The position numbers and the translations under genes are program-made. DNA of 64,000 nt from assembly GCA_037178625.1 (NCBI GenBank), contig CM074145.1, forward strand, positions 1,984,001 through 2,048,000, written 5' to 3'. Within the stretch, counting starts at the first letter, position 1. Each line of letters begins with the position of its first letter. The DNA is from Skeletonema tropicum. Lineage: Eukaryota; Bacillariophyta; Thalassiosirophyceae; Thalassiosirales; Thalassiosiraceae. This document shows positions 1 through 11,557 of the stretch, in pieces. The notes under the pieces are model-generated. The model did not search any database, had not been told where the DNA came from, and saw nothing but the letters and a program-made list of their open reading frames with translations.

Positions 1-2
1 GG

Positions 3-125
3 TGGGAGCAGCCGTTTGAGGCGGACCCGGAGAGGGAAGAGGATGCCTCTTCTATTGTATCTGGGCCGCGTCTGAGGTGGATTCGCTGTTGTCTGTCGAG
101 GATAGTGTATAAAGGGGTTGGCTAG
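3..125 (+). CDS. 3' end of a gene cut by the window edge (uncertain)
   Basis: An open frame runs from the first bases of the window to a TAG at 123-125. The 40 visible residues begin acidic (around EADPEREED) and end basic and hydrophobic (RCCLSRIVYKGVG). No domain is recognisable, and the frame is short enough to be chance. It is listed because the composition resembles a real C-terminus and nothing else explains the stretch. Confidence 0.25.
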   Translation, partial: WEQPFEADPEREEDASSIVSGPRLRWIRCCLSRIVYKGVG

Positions 126-1088
126 CTGGATCTTCAAGTGTGGGGTTTAGTATAGTCTTTTATTTCTATAACAGCAAGCGCCTAGGGGTTGCACGAGCAC
201 TGCCCGCGGACTTGTTAGTCCATACGATGGGAAAGACGTGTAATGCCCAAAGGCCAAGTTACACACACACATCAGTGAAGAGACCTGCGAAATGATTTCG
301 ACATCGACAGCTTTGAATGTATCATTTCTGCAGCTTTTTTGTTGAAGGAGAGAGTTTGTATTTCAGACCTGATCAAAATGGCACAATAATTATCCTCTGC
401 AGTTGTGTAGAGTTGTTCTTCGTTACCGCTACTGCGTATGACAGAGTTATTTTCACTTCGTTCCATGGCTTGCCCGAGGGGACAAGTGCAGGGCCTCCAA
501 TGATCGAAGTTCATTCATCATTCCCTCTGCTTTAGTGGAAGATGGAAGAAACTAAAAACCGACAAAAATTTTATTCGGCACATGGCACAATGATGGATGG
601 ATGAAGCTGAGTAGACAATGGACTTAATGCGGGTCTGACATGAAAATAATGTGGAACCGCACCGAAACCGAAGACCGTTGCAAGAGTGAGAACCTGACGT
701 AGTACATGGAAGTACACCAACAAAAGAATGATTTGAGTCATCGAACAAGGGTATCACCCTTGGGTCAAAGATGGCGAGTTTAGTCGAGCGAAGCAGAGCT
801 TGCCTGTTTGGTCCGATATCCTCAAGGGAATTAGAAGAAGTGAACGCAGTTTCGGCAACCTTAATCACGAAGAACATTAATTTTATTACTCTATCTCACC
901 ATACAAATTATATGTAGTTCTACACATTCATTCTATTGTTGTCAATCGTAAAAAAAGGCCTTTCTTTTCTCACACACTCTCTCTCTCACTTCGACATCTC
1001 GTCAGAGTATGATATCATCTTCTCTCGTTCATCATTGCTCACTCATTTTGTACACCACGTTGCACCTGCTCTTTCAGCAGCTCTCTCC
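126..1088. other. Intergenic region with one unassigned ORF
   Basis: No convincing gene lies here. The only long frame is a 119-aa minus-strand ORF at 877-518, which contains SLEDIGPNRQALLRSTKLAIFDPR and has no family I recognise. Part of it (752-864) is a relic of sequence that also forms part of every 5S rDNA spacer further right. CT-rich tracts around 970-990 are simple sequence. The desaturase gene ends at 1089, so its 3' untranslated region probably reaches into this stretch. Confidence 0.4.
752..864. repeat. Dispersed copy of a 5S rDNA spacer block
   Basis: This segment, beginning ccttgggtcaaagatggcga and ending gaagtgaacgcagtttc, is collinear with part of each 862-bp 5S unit (first array copy about 17300-17384). 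It carries about 20 extra bases in the middle and is a few bases shorter before agaagaag. On the minus strand both versions can be read as similar peptide fragments (SLEDI..., KLAIFDPR), so the block may descend from coding sequence. Homology is visible directly; direction of transfer is not. Confidence 0.75.
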
Positions 1089-2491
1089 TTACTCTCGCAC
1101 AACATTTTTCTCGTCCACATAAAACCAGTTGTTGTAATACTGTTTAATAATCTCCTGGGTATAATTTGGAGTATCGATCTGTTTGTACAAGTGATCCTGT
1201 CCACGCTCTTTCATCCCCTTTTGTAGAGCTTGTGTGGCAGCATGAAGTCTGTAGTGTGGCACTTTGGTAAAGAACAAGTGATGAATCTGCAATATCAAAG
1301 AAAGAGAAAGGGATGAGTTCGATGAGTTTGAGGGCAACTTGCTGACAATAATAAATATTCTTCACGCAAAAACGCATAGGTACTCACCACATGTCCATCC
1401 ATCATATGATGACTGAGCTTATTGACCAGTTCACCATAATTTCTATCCACAGTTTCAAACGCACCCTTCTCAAAGGTGAACGTATCATCTGTATACAACT
1501 TTCCATCTTCCGAATGATGTTGCAAATAAGTCACCATGAACAACCAAAAGCCCATCACCGTCCATGGGGCCATGCAGACTACGGCAAAGTCCGATGTGCC
1601 CATATTATACCACAGTGATCCAGCCGTGGCTACTGATACAGCAACGGATAGGGCACCGTCCAATTTGTCCTTCATACTCTCACCTTCCCACATTCGTCCA
1701 TAGAACAACACATGACCTCCATCAGGAACTGCGAATAAATAGATGAAGTAAAGAAATGGAAAGAAGACCATGCGGATGTAGTACGATGCCTTGATGAGTG
1801 GATGTAACTCATCTGCCTCCTCACGAACATACCACTGATGACTGTAATCCTTCTCCAAGTGATTATGATTCAAATGATGCTTTTTGTGTGACAATGCCCA
1901 TGGAACAAAGGGAGTAAGACAGATGACGGAATGGGTGATCTCACCGACGATACGATTGATACCCTTTCCAACCTTGGGTGACTTGGAAACAGTGCCGTGA
2001 CCGGCATCATGCCCTATGCACCATGTACACCACATGGCAAAGCCGGTGAGAATCTGAAGTGGTGCTACTGTTAGTGCTTGTGCGGCTATTGGTAGTCCGT
2101 GGTAGAAATCGGATTGTACCACTGCATATAGAAATGACATGGAGCATGCGACAGCTGTGACATCTAGACCAGCGTACATTAATGATGTGGCCGTATCGAC
2201 TTGAAAGGTGTCTTTGGGCAGCATCTTCATGATGGTGCCGGGAAGAGGAGGGTTGTCGTTTCTCATCATTGCTTCGATATCTCCATCCTTCATGTCGGTG
2301 ATTGTCGACGGTGGCTTATCGGAGGATGAAGTTCCTTTGACGATATCATCTGCAAGTATGGATGAGCGTAGTGATATAATCGATGCTGCTTGCTGCGTTT
2401 GTGTCGAGTGGTGGGTGGGTGCAAACGATTCGGCTGCATTCCATAAGAGAGCGGTGGCGAGAGCACCTGAGACGATTGAGTTGTTCTTCAT
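1089..2491 (-). CDS. Plastid membrane fatty acid desaturase (delta-12/omega-3 type)
   Basis: Two exons: 2491-1388 and 1286-1089, with a 101-bp GT-AG intron (phase 0), giving 433 aa. The enzyme should introduce a double bond into lipid-bound acyl chains at a di-iron centre in a plastid membrane. Three histidine boxes are visible: HDAGH near residue 160, HKKHH near 202, and HVIHH at 367-371. The third exists only after splicing, because exon 1 ends GHV and exon 2 starts IHH. Hydrophobic stretches lie between boxes two and three. The N-terminus is signal-like and ends in AES-FAP at residue 23, the diatom bipartite plastid-targeting cleavage motif. No cytochrome b5 domain is present, which argues against a front-end desaturase. 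Regiospecificity cannot be settled by eye. Confidence 0.9.
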
Positions 2492-3430
2492 TATTCGATA
2501 GGTAAGTTATGTGATGCTCTGAAGCGTTCGACTTTGTTCAGATGAGAAATGCAAGAAGTTAACTCTTAGATGGGTCGATCAGGTGTATGCTAAGAACAAA
2601 AGGAAGAGCTTCAAAGCATGCTGCTCACGCACCAAATTCTCTTTTTATGACTTTGTAGGTAAGTAGTGAGAATCGGAAGACAAATTCAACAGTGGATGGA
2701 TGCAGTGGACACACAATCGCATCTATGCTATCTCTGCGTCATTTTTGCATTGTTTTGCGACATCCGACGACCGACAGAGCGAGGCACGCACGCGCACGGA
2801 GAAAACACGTACTTCGCCAATTAATCACGAGTTACCAGCCAGTCACGTGTAGATTCACGAGAACCGCACATGCAACCCACAACCATGACCATGAACTCCT
2901 CCTTCCAGAACCGCAGCTAAGAAGTAGACAACCTCTTCATATTCACCAAAGAAAACGAAGCAGTCACGGTGAAGGCAAGATGGATGATGATGCATTCAAC
3001 CAATGTCGTACTTTGAACTGACCTGGTGTGGTCGAGAGATAAGATATGTATCGAGATAAGAAATTTCAAAATGATAGATGAGATATACGTTACAATACAT
3101 CTCTTAGGAAACATGCCCCCAGGCATGGACGATGGCAATAAGATGTTAGTTCTTCAATTCGTTAACTTAGCTGTAATGTTTTGAATACAGAGACTTTACT
3201 TCTTTCTTCATCTTATGTAAAGCGCAACCAAAAGTATCAACAACTTCATATCACACATGCATTCAACATTACTCCCCGTTGAGCAAATAAAGTCAATTGC
3301 TTCCCATACATTTCAAACACATTATATCTTCCCCCCATTGCATTCTTCCCCCCATTGCATTCTTCCCCACGAGATACACACATACACGTAAGTACATGCG
3401 TCACCCCTCCAATCAATATCAACCATATTA
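2492..3430. other. Intergenic region upstream of the desaturase
   Basis: This should hold the desaturase promoter and 5' UTR at its left end and the 3' flank of the RNA-binding protein gene at its right end. I see no gene, RNA or clear motif apart from a 17-bp tandem duplication at 3328-3361. The small ORFs here have no domain features. Confidence 0.5.
3328..3361. repeat. Two-copy 17-bp tandem repeat
   Basis: The unit cttccccccattgcatt is repeated exactly twice in the 3' flank of the RRM gene. It looks like simple replication slippage. Confidence 0.9.
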
Positions 3431-4258
3431 TTAATTATTCGGCTCCCTCACCGCCAACTCCCTCCCATTACACTCCTTCCCATTACACGCCAACCCCCGC
3501 TCCCCATCCTCACTATCATAAAACGTCACAAATCCAAATCCTCTACTCCGTCCATCCGGTCCACTTACCACACTTACATCACAAACTTGTGTACATCCAT
3601 GACTTTCAAAGAACCCTTTCAGGTCCTCGGCACTCGTTGCAAAGTCTAAATTACCGACATATAACTTTGATACACCCATGTAGGATGGATCCAAATCTTG
3701 GGCGAGGTTACGTGCAATACGGTCCAAATTCGATTGGGCTTGGGGTAACAGAACGTGTGAATCGACGGGGATTTTGAGGAGACGATCACGGGATTGATAC
3801 CACGAGTTGTCACAGACGGAACATTTGACACGACAGCCCTTGCCACGTGTCCCGAGATCTTCCTCGGCGATGGCGAAGAGGGATTTGCATTTACCGCACG
3901 TGATGTAGGTTTCGGGTAGTGGGAGGGATTGTTCTTCGGAGGAGACTTCATTGCCGTCGGCTCCGACTGTGTACGAGGTGGTTGAGGAATCGTTGTTATT
4001 ATTGTAGTCTGCAAGGCCGTAGAGATGTTGTTTAACATCCCAGTCGGGTGTGTTGTCAATTTTGGGGGTGGTTGATTCTGTTGATGATGAGGATGAAGTG
4101 GTGGCGGTTTCTTGGAATAGTTGTGTTGTCGATCGATGTATTAATGATGATGATTTTGATGATGTGACCGATGATGATGATGTTGAAAAGGCAGAACAGC
4201 AACTGCTGCTCATTGCAGATAGAAAGAGGGAAATTGCGAGGGTATTGTTAGTCTTCAT
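3431..4258 (-). CDS. Plastid-targeted zinc-ribbon plus RRM RNA-binding protein
   Basis: An intronless 275-aa frame. Residues 1-25 form a signal-like hydrophobic start with a CSA-FS cleavage motif, followed by a Ser/Thr-rich transit region, so plastid import is likely. A CxxC...CxxC zinc ribbon spans about residues 119-150 (CGKC and CSVC, followed by SWYQ), resembling the short MJ0042-type finger. A single C-terminal RRM follows, with RNP2 LYVGNL near residue 198 and RNP1 RGFGFVTF near 238. The protein ends soon after the RRM. The combination suggests a plastid RNA-binding factor. The pairing of this finger with an RRM is uncommon as far as I know. The RNA target is unknown. Confidence 0.85.
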   Translation of the reverse strand: MKTNNTLAISLFLSAMSSSCCSAFSTSSSSVTSSKSSSLIHRSTTQLFQETATTSSSSSTESTTPKIDNTPDWDVKQHLYGLADYNNNNDSSTTSYTVGADGNEVSSEEQSLPLPETYITCGKCKSLFAIAEEDLGTRGKGCRVKCSVCDNSWYQSRDRLLKIPVDSHVLLPQAQSNLDRIARNLAQDLDPSYMGVSKLYVGNLDFATSAEDLKGFFESHGCTQVCDVSVVSGPDGRSRGFGFVTFYDSEDGERGLACNGKECNGRELAVREPNN

Positions 4259-5529
4259 GATGATTGGTGGCTGCTGTTGAGATATTGTAGAGACTATCGG
4301 TCGTACTCTGCGCTGTTGTGTTTGTCGAGACTACTGTAGAGTGCAAATAAAGATGATGAGTGGCAGCTACGAAACGATACGGTAGGTTTCCACGTACGCA
4401 CTAAAAATTCTTCAAACTAGCCTGTAGATAAAGGAACAAACTACTAATAAATCAATGAAAATTTTGCATTTCCATTGATGTACAGTGGAGAAGCTACAAA
4501 AGAAGGACAAACAGACCAACCTAATCATAACCCATCGTGAGATGACAGTTGGTCCGGAGTCAAGATCGAGTTGGGGTGTCACCAAACTTCCGAACTTCCC
4601 GGCATTATTCTTCCCAAAATTCATTATCCTTTGTTTCAGTGATGTTTTGTGGAGGTTAACGGTGGTGTGACAGGGAAGGACATCTGGTAAAGTGTCCATA
4701 TCACACCTTGCTTATTTAATAATTATTTCAATAATATAAAAAGGGTACGCTGTTTACATAAGCGAACTCTACCAATCCGGCACTCCAAACTGCTCCTGAG
4801 TGCACTTGTACCCTGAGGTGGAGTCTCGTCTCCGAGTTCGGTCTCCGAGTTCGGAGCCGGAACAAAATCTCTCGGAAGTAAGAGATGTAGCTACTTCTAC
4901 TTCTTCACGCCTTCGCCCCTTCCGCTTCACAGCAACGTATCAACGACACGCGACGAAGATTCCGTTCTGGGTGGTGGGTGATGCCAATCGTGGGCGAACG
5001 ATTGATTGCTTCCGAGATGCAGTTGCAATGGTAGAGTTCGGGTAGTATTTCATTATTACATATAGACGACCGTAGTATCGATATCAAATTATCATCATAT
5101 AATTAGTATCGTTGGTGTGACGCTTCGCTTCCGATAAGTAGTTGAGTCCAATATTTTCTTCGGCAGCAAAAGGGTCCGTGCATCTGCTGCGAATCTCCAA
5201 GTTTTTGGTTGCTTCCTAAGTACTTATAAATTGGTGAAGCCTCGCCTCCGGCACAGTCAAGGTGAGTGCATACAATATCATCATTGAGTAGCAACCGGTC
5301 TGCATGCATATTATCGTCGATGCTGTTGTTATGCTACCGCTGCTTGCCATCGCCATCGATGCTCTTCATCAGAGGGTCAGGGAATGATCATCACCTGCAC
5401 TTGCACACAATTCTGACATCATCTCGTTGCGTTGCCCATATCATGAAGTCCAACACCTCCTCACTGCTATAGAACAATACATACTAAGCAAGTAGCAAGT
5501 ATACTATAGAGTAGAACTATCGAAGAACC
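4259..5529. other. Divergent intergenic region
   Basis: This 1.27-kb stretch separates the 5' ends of two divergently transcribed genes, so it should carry both promoters. It includes a short direct repeat (ctccgagttcgg, twice, about 4830-4855). No ORF here has domain features and I see no RNA gene. Confidence 0.5.
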
Positions 5530-7710
5530 ATGAGGAAATTCAAGCCAGCCCCAAAACAAGCCTCCGCCAACCGCATTCGTGAGCGGTACCTCCATCAACT
5601 CGGCCTCCAACGAGGTGCCGCCGTCTCACAGCAACAACAACAACAGCAGCAACAGCACTGGGACGATCATCACAACAACAACAACAACACCAAACACGTC
5701 GTGGTCATCTCCGGTCTACCCTCCCTTCCCGAAGATCGAGCCACCAATGATAATGATGCGTTATTGGAATCTCATGATTTCTCACAACATGCCGATGGTG
5801 GGAGTTATATTACCTACGATGAGGGGAGCTGCTCTGCCGGTCCACCCCAACAGTTATATCATCAACCCTCCTACCCTCCTCAAGGTGATTCCTCCCATTG
5901 CTCGAGAAGTACATTGTCCACTTCTCCCCATGCGAATTTGGGGATGATGGCGGATGAGAGTATGACGTCCATGGCGTTGGCTTGTCCTCATTCGTTGTTG
6001 TTCAAGAGTCATCAGGTCCACGCCCCATCAGCTGCTACTACTGCTACCAATAACAACAATAGCAACAGTGCTCTCCCCTTTTCATGGGGAACATCCTCCC
6101 AACTATCTAGATCGGCAGCTGTACTACTCGATGAAGCGGGTGCTCCTGGACAACAAGGACAACAACTGCAACCACCAACAGCAATTGTACCACCACCACC
6201 ACCACTACGAAGTCGAAGTAATACCGAAAATTCCATCTCCTCCGCTGCTACTGCCACAACTGCCGAGAGTTCCTTTACGGCTACCATGGTCTCACGTGAT
6301 TGGGGATCAAGTGGTGCTACTACTGCTGGTGCAGCCACGACGAATGTTGGAACATTTCCTCAACAACCAACACCTAACAATAGTGGTACAGCGTCGGTAT
6401 CTTCCATGGGTGATTCTGTCACCTCTGCTCCTGTCCCTGGAGTCTTTTTTCAAACAGTAGTCCAACAAGGGAGGGGCGGAGGGGGCGGCAATTCCTCCTC
6501 CTATGCCTCTACCGGTCCAGCACACTGTGTCGCCACCTCGTCTCTAGCATCGGCATTACATCGATTCAATATCGATTCCGACTGTGAAGCATCCATTGCG
6601 TCCAATTCCATCACTATTGATGATCCTACCAATATACTGATGGATGATAGTTGTCACAACAACTACACTATGGATGATTCCGCATCCTGTGCTTCCTGGG
6701 GGAGCAATAGTATCGCCAGTTGTAATACCAAGCCCATACCTGCCAAGAAGAAAAAGAAGAAGAAGATTGGGAAGAATCAACGTTTGTTGGATCGTGCTTC
6801 GGCACAACATCAGGAACGTATGATGATACAGATGAAACAACAGCGGGCTGCTGCTTCTCAGCAACGGGTGGGTTCTTTGGGTAGTGGTGTTGGGTTGCCC
6901 ATGCCACATCAGTTGGGTGGTGGTGGTGGTACTACCACAACAACACCTGCCGTCGCCGCCTCTTCTGCTGGTGGTAGTGTTATTGTTCCGAATAGTCCAG
7001 CACGAAGTTGTTCCAGTAGTGTGGCAAGTCATGCATCCTACTCCTCTCTCCCATTGATGCATGTCGACCATCAGGCTACCCCGATGAGTACTCCCGTTGC
7101 TGCCATGAACATTATTGGTACTACCAACAACAACATCAACAACAACGGCAGTGGTGACCCAAATAATATGGTCATAACTGCGTCTCATCAATTGATGTCT
7201 CCCCCAGTACTACCCAAGCAACCACCCTCCTTTGGTGGGAGTGATCTCGGACGGACACCCACTGCATCGAATTGTTCTCAACAACAACAACAACCACCGG
7301 TGGTTACATTGCCGGCGGGTGTGTATATAGGTGGTGGTGGTGCGAATTATTGTGGTGGACGACCATTGAATTATCGTCCTCAACTTGCTTCCAAGATTCA
7401 TATGCCCCCTCCACCACCTCCTCCAAGTAATGTTGTAATGATGGCATCATCATCATCGTCGTCGTCACCACCAACATCTTCCTTGTTACCCACCTTCCCG
7501 GTACACGCAAGTAGTAGTGAGATGGAAACAAAGTTGGCCAAGCCTTCTTTCCCATCACCATCACCAACTGTTGTCAAACGAGCGGAATCTGTAGAAGATG
7601 ATGTGATGGAAGTTGCAGTCACTTTATCCATGCTTGGTGGTGGTGGTGGTGGAAGGACGACGACTACTGCGAGTAATGGTGGTGGAGGGATGATTCCAAG
7701 GGTGAGGTAG
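5530..7710 (+). CDS. Low-complexity Q/N/S/G-rich protein, unknown function
   Basis: An intronless 726-aa frame starting MRKFKPAPKQASANRIRERY, a basic segment that may be the conserved part. A polyglutamine run lies at about residues 37-46 and asparagine runs follow. Serine-, glycine- and proline-rich stretches fill the rest. A lysine block (KKKKKKKIGKNQ, about residues 406-417) followed by a Q/R-rich helix-prone stretch could be a nuclear localisation or nucleic-acid-binding element. No folded domain is recognisable and most of the chain should be disordered. It converges with the PPR gene, the two stops being 156 bp apart. Codon content is real-gene-like over the whole length, but function is not inferable. 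Confidence 0.75.
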   Translation: MRKFKPAPKQASANRIRERYLHQLGLQRGAAVSQQQQQQQQQHWDDHHNNNNNTKHVVVISGLPSLPEDRATNDNDALLESHDFSQHADGGSYITYDEGSCSAGPPQQLYHQPSYPPQGDSSHCSRSTLSTSPHANLGMMADESMTSMALACPHSLLFKSHQVHAPSAATTATNNNNSNSALPFSWGTSSQLSRSAAVLLDEAGAPGQQGQQLQPPTAIVPPPPPLRSRSNTENSISSAATATTAESSFTATMVSRDWGSSGATTAGAATTNVGTFPQQPTPNNSGTASVSSMGDSVTSAPVPGVFFQTVVQQGRGGGGGNSSSYASTGPAHCVATSSLASALHRFNIDSDCEASIASNSITIDDPTNILMDDSCHNNYTMDDSASCASWGSNSIASCNTKPIPAKKKKKKKIGKNQRLLDRASAQHQERMMIQMKQQRAAASQQRVGSLGSGVGLPMPHQLGGGGGTTTTTPAVAASSAGGSVIVPNSPARSCSSSVASHASYSSLPLMHVDHQATPMSTPVAAMNIIGTTNNNINNNGSGDPNNMVITASHQLMSPPVLPKQPPSFGGSDLGRTPTASNCSQQQQQPPVVTLPAGVYIGGGGANYCGGRPLNYRPQLASKIHMPPPPPPPSNVVMMASSSSSSSPPTSSLLPTFPVHASSSEMETKLAKPSFPSPSPTVVKRAESVEDDVMEVAVTLSMLGGGGGGRTTTTASNGGGGMIPRVR

Positions 7711-7865
7711 AGGACCCTTGTGTTTTGGAATCAACTACTCGAATGATGAACATATTATGATGTATAGACAGTAGAGGTAAATTTGTATATAAACTTAGAG
7801 TACCAGCTACAACAAATTTTAAAGTGGTAAAGATACAATGGGGGTTGGTCTGCTCTACTGCCAAA

Positions 7866-10028
7866 TTAAACCGACGCATTTCTACTCCAATCACACGGCA
7901 AAGCCTCGAAAGATCCATCATCGCCCTTTTCTTCTATCCCCGAGAGAAATGACTGCACATCTTCTTCAGAGGATGCAGTACAAAATTTGTCCCAAATCTT
8001 TGGCGTCAAAAAGCCCTTCTCACAACATTCTTGTAGCGCCGCTCTCATTAGTATTGTCCGATCAATCGAAGAACCTGGTGGGAAGAGGTGAGTACACCCC
8101 TGTAGGAAGATAGAAAAGCTTTCTTGGTTTGGCCCAAGAGTGACAATTTTACTATTATTGTTCAAATCTCGGAGCGTCTCAACGAGTATTCTTGCGGCAT
8201 TATTCCGTGCCTGATCTCCAGCATTTGATGGAGTGTAAGCACATGCTGCGAGGACGCTGTTATAGGCACCTTGTATATCATTATTGTCTTTCAATTGAGT
8301 ATTGATAGTATCAAGTTCACTAACCGCTGGAAGTGATGCAATACATCTATCCAGTATAGACTTGGCTCGCTCAGCTTTATCCGGGTCTTTTGTATGCTCT
8401 AAAGCGTTGAGGACTAACCGATAAGAGATGATATCTGGCTTTGGGAGATTCCAACAACAACTGCTGAATAATCCGCCTCCTTCGAGACGATTCAGGATTG
8501 CTTCGGCGTATTTGGAGGCATCTGGGTCAGTGCTGCGGCTCCAGGCGTGAATGACATTGTTGTAGACGACAATGGGTAATGTTGTTGTTTTTGACGCATG
8601 GCTGCTGCTGCTGCTGCTTTGCTGCCCAACAGATTCACTAGCAGCACGACCTTCTTCCATCTCTTTCAATAGAGCTGCTGCTTCTAGAGCACCACCGGCT
8701 TGGGCATATGCATTGATTACTGTCGACCAACTTATATTTGTAGGATTTTTCATGGATCTCAGAATGGACTCGCAATGTTGAGCACTTGACATTCCACCCG
8801 AAGATCGAGACCAGGCCAAGAGGACACCGTTGAAGCTGTAATCATCTGGTTCAACGCCCATTTGATCTCTCATTCGAGAAAGCAAAGCGTCTGCCTTTTG
8901 TGCCATCAAAACTCCAGATTCACATGTTTGGGCTGCATTTGCAAATGCAGCAATGGTCGTACTGTAGGATATTCGGTCCGGCTTGATCCGAAATAATGAT
9001 TGCCTCTCAATCCGGTCTAAAAGTTCTAATGCCTTGTATGCGGCCTCCTCTCCAACGATTTCTTTCGTGTCCGACGGAGCTTTTTTTTGGCCATACCCAG
9101 CACTCTTCGACCACGCCGCCAGTACTGTATTGTAAGTGACAATATCTGGTTGATTCATCCTATCTCTATAAACTGCACTCATATCTTCCATTTTAAGTAA
9201 AAGTTCATTTGCCTTGGCTCCTGCCTCTCGTGTACCTTTCTTTGCCCACGAGTTCAAGACAACGTTGAACGTTCGTGTGTTGGGTCTCACTTTCTTGAAG
9301 GGGCCACCGCCACCACCTTCATTCAATGAGCGTGAATGCAATGATATCATACGATCGAGAAGATTCTCGGCCGAAGATGTGTCTCCGGCATTGGCATACG
9401 CCTGAAGAAGAGCATTGTACACAGTCGAATTGAGTTGAAATCCGTCTGGATGTCTTCCTCCTCCACCCCTCGACTTGGATGCATGATGTTGTTGTTGTTG
9501 TTGTTGTTGATTCAAATAATCGTGAGTTGTTGATTCATTGTACTCTTTTTCTGCAAGCCCTTCTAATTCGAAAAGCAGTTCCTCAGCACGTTTTAATCCA
9601 AATGATCGATCTAAACACGATGCATAGGCGGAGATCACACTTGAGTAGGATACCACATCTGGTACTATCGGATTATTAACGTCTCGATGATCGTTCTTCG
9701 TCTTCCCTCGTTGTTGTTGAAGTGACCACATTTCACGTAGCAATTGTTCTGCATTCTCAGCAGCACTTTTACTACTCTTCAATGCATCATCCCCATCATC
9801 AGTCCTCCGACTAGCTGATCGTGCCCAGGCACTAATTGCTGCATTATATGCTACTACATTCGCTCCATTTCTAGTAGTTGTGTCGTCATCATTACCAAAC
9901 CTCCCTTTCATTAATTGCAAGATACGCTCTGCATTTTCACCATCACATATTCGAGAATACCCATCAATGACTGTTGCATATCCAATTTCATTCGGCTGGA
10001 ACATATTCCGTTGTGTAGTAGTCTTCGA

Positions 10029-10061
<33 letters not shown>

Positions 10062-11183
10062 TTTGATCTTGAGATGGAGTAATGATTCCGCTTCCACGGG
10101 GCATTTTTGTCGTACTTGACCTCGCATTACCCCCGTTATTCTAATTTGGTTGGGGAAATGATGTTTGTCTTTGTAATTCCAACTGATAGATAAAGGCATT
10201 TTTTGAGGTATGGTTGTAGGATCATCACTATCATCATTGTAGTTTGTAGTAGGAAATGGAAGACCCAATTCTTGAAGCGTAGATATCAAATCACCTTCGG
10301 TTGTCGATCCAGAATTCTCTGCCAGATATAACGAAATAAATTGACGTAGCAATCGATCAGCTTCCCCAACATGCTCCACCTTTGGACTCTTTGACAATGC
10401 ATCAATCACATGTGAATACATCCCATTTGTTAATACGCTCACATCAAATCCACCATTTGATAACTTTGCTTCTTGACCATGAAAATGAGAAAGAGACGTG
10501 AACAAGTCAAGTGCAGTTTGTGCATCCCTTTCCAACTGATGAGATGATGATTGTTGTTGTCGATTGTTGTTATTATTGTTGTTCCTCCGCTGCTGCTGCT
10601 GATTATGATGATTATTTCGATGTGCCCAAAATTCCAACGCCTGCTCTGCAGCTAACAATGATGCTCTATCTCTCCATAATGGAGTATGACCTTTTTTTGT
10701 AATGTTCGTTTTCTGAAAGGATTCATGATTATTATTACTTCTTTGCTGCAACTGAGTGAACAGTAGTGTGGTTTCTCGAGCAGCAGTTTCATTTGTTAAT
10801 CTTACAGAATGAAATGGAGTGCGGTGCCGTTTGTGAGTATTAGTTTGTTGGTTGTGGTGACGAAGATGATTCTTCTTCTGTTTGTTTTGTGCATCTGCTG
10901 AAGGATTGTACTGCCTGCTAACTCCTCTTCTGTGTGCGTTAGTTGGTTTCAATCCGCCTCGTCCAGCAGTAGCATCAGTTGAAAAGTGACTGCCGTGAAA
11001 GTTGTTGTTGAGAGGACATCGAATTCTCATAGACGGGGACGTGTTGGTAGAGTAATAGAATGAAGAAGAGGCACAATCGCTGTTGATTGATTGAAAGAGA
11101 CGAACAACTCGACTGTTTTTCAACAGCAGATTACTGTTACTACAGATCGATAGTCGACGTGCTGCCATCATCGTAATGTTCAA
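7866..11183 (-). CDS. Pentatricopeptide repeat (PPR) protein, probably organellar
   Basis: An intronless 1105-aa frame. PPR proteins bind single-stranded RNA in mitochondria or plastids and act in processing, stability or translation. Repeats are obvious from about residue 400 to 970, e.g. VVAYNAAISAWARS, VVSYSSVISAYA, TVYNALLQAYANAGD, IVTYNTVLAAWSKSA, ISWSTVINAYAQAGG and VVYNNVIHAWSRS, at least nine in all. They are spaced irregularly and interrupted by Gln/Asn/Gly-rich insertions. The N-terminus is basic and lacks a diatom FAP-type motif, so mitochondria are more likely than plastid. Low-complexity tracts include poly-Asn/Gln near residues 195-215 and a nine-alanine run near residue 375. 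No DYW or SMR tail is visible. The RNA target is unknown. Confidence 0.9.
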
Positions 11184-11474
11184 TTAGATAGTTCTCCAGG
11201 AAGCATTAATATTATGCATCCAAGCTGCAGCAGCACAATCTTTGCTGAAGAAATCTTTAGGAATTTATTTAAAAAAGAAAGGAAGTCATCAGTTGTCTTC
11301 AGTGATCCAGAGGTATATCTGAAAGATGAAGATATGCTTTCCCTTCATATCATGTCGTGGTCGTACATACGTGGCAAGCATCAGCATTGAATTGTCAAAT
11401 ATCTAGCAGCGCCGTACCAGGTGATGAGTACCACACACAAGATCCCTTGTTGTTTGATGCATGTTGTTGTGGTT
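11184..11474. other. Intergenic, PPR gene 5' flank
   Basis: About 290 bp upstream of the PPR start codon, expected to hold its promoter. No distinct motif is seen. Confidence 0.4.
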
Positions 11475-11557
11475 GGTGTTTGAATGGTCCCGTTGCGACA
11501 AGAACGACCATACCACAGTGACAGCATGCACCGCTTCCGTTTGATCAGCAAAGATTG
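11475..11557 (+). pseudogene. 5' half of a decayed orphan 5S rRNA gene
   Basis: From 11475 the sequence follows the array's 5S upstream flank (tgtttg-atggtcccg-tgcgaca) and then the 5S coding start (gaacgaccataccacagtga) with substitutions and a small insertion. It runs as far as the A-box area (atcagcaaagattg against ctcagcgaagttaag in the array). It then stops at 11557, where a TIR element begins. The continuation of the same gene is found 2.07 kb further on. Confidence 0.85.

Noticed and set aside
4050..4280. Acidic plus-strand ORF at the start of the RRM gene
   Set aside because: It is the complement of the Ser-rich transit region of the minus-strand gene.
6012..7631. Minus-strand ORFs opposite the 726-aa gene
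   Set aside because: Frames are by-products of trinucleotide-rich coding sequence on the plus strand.
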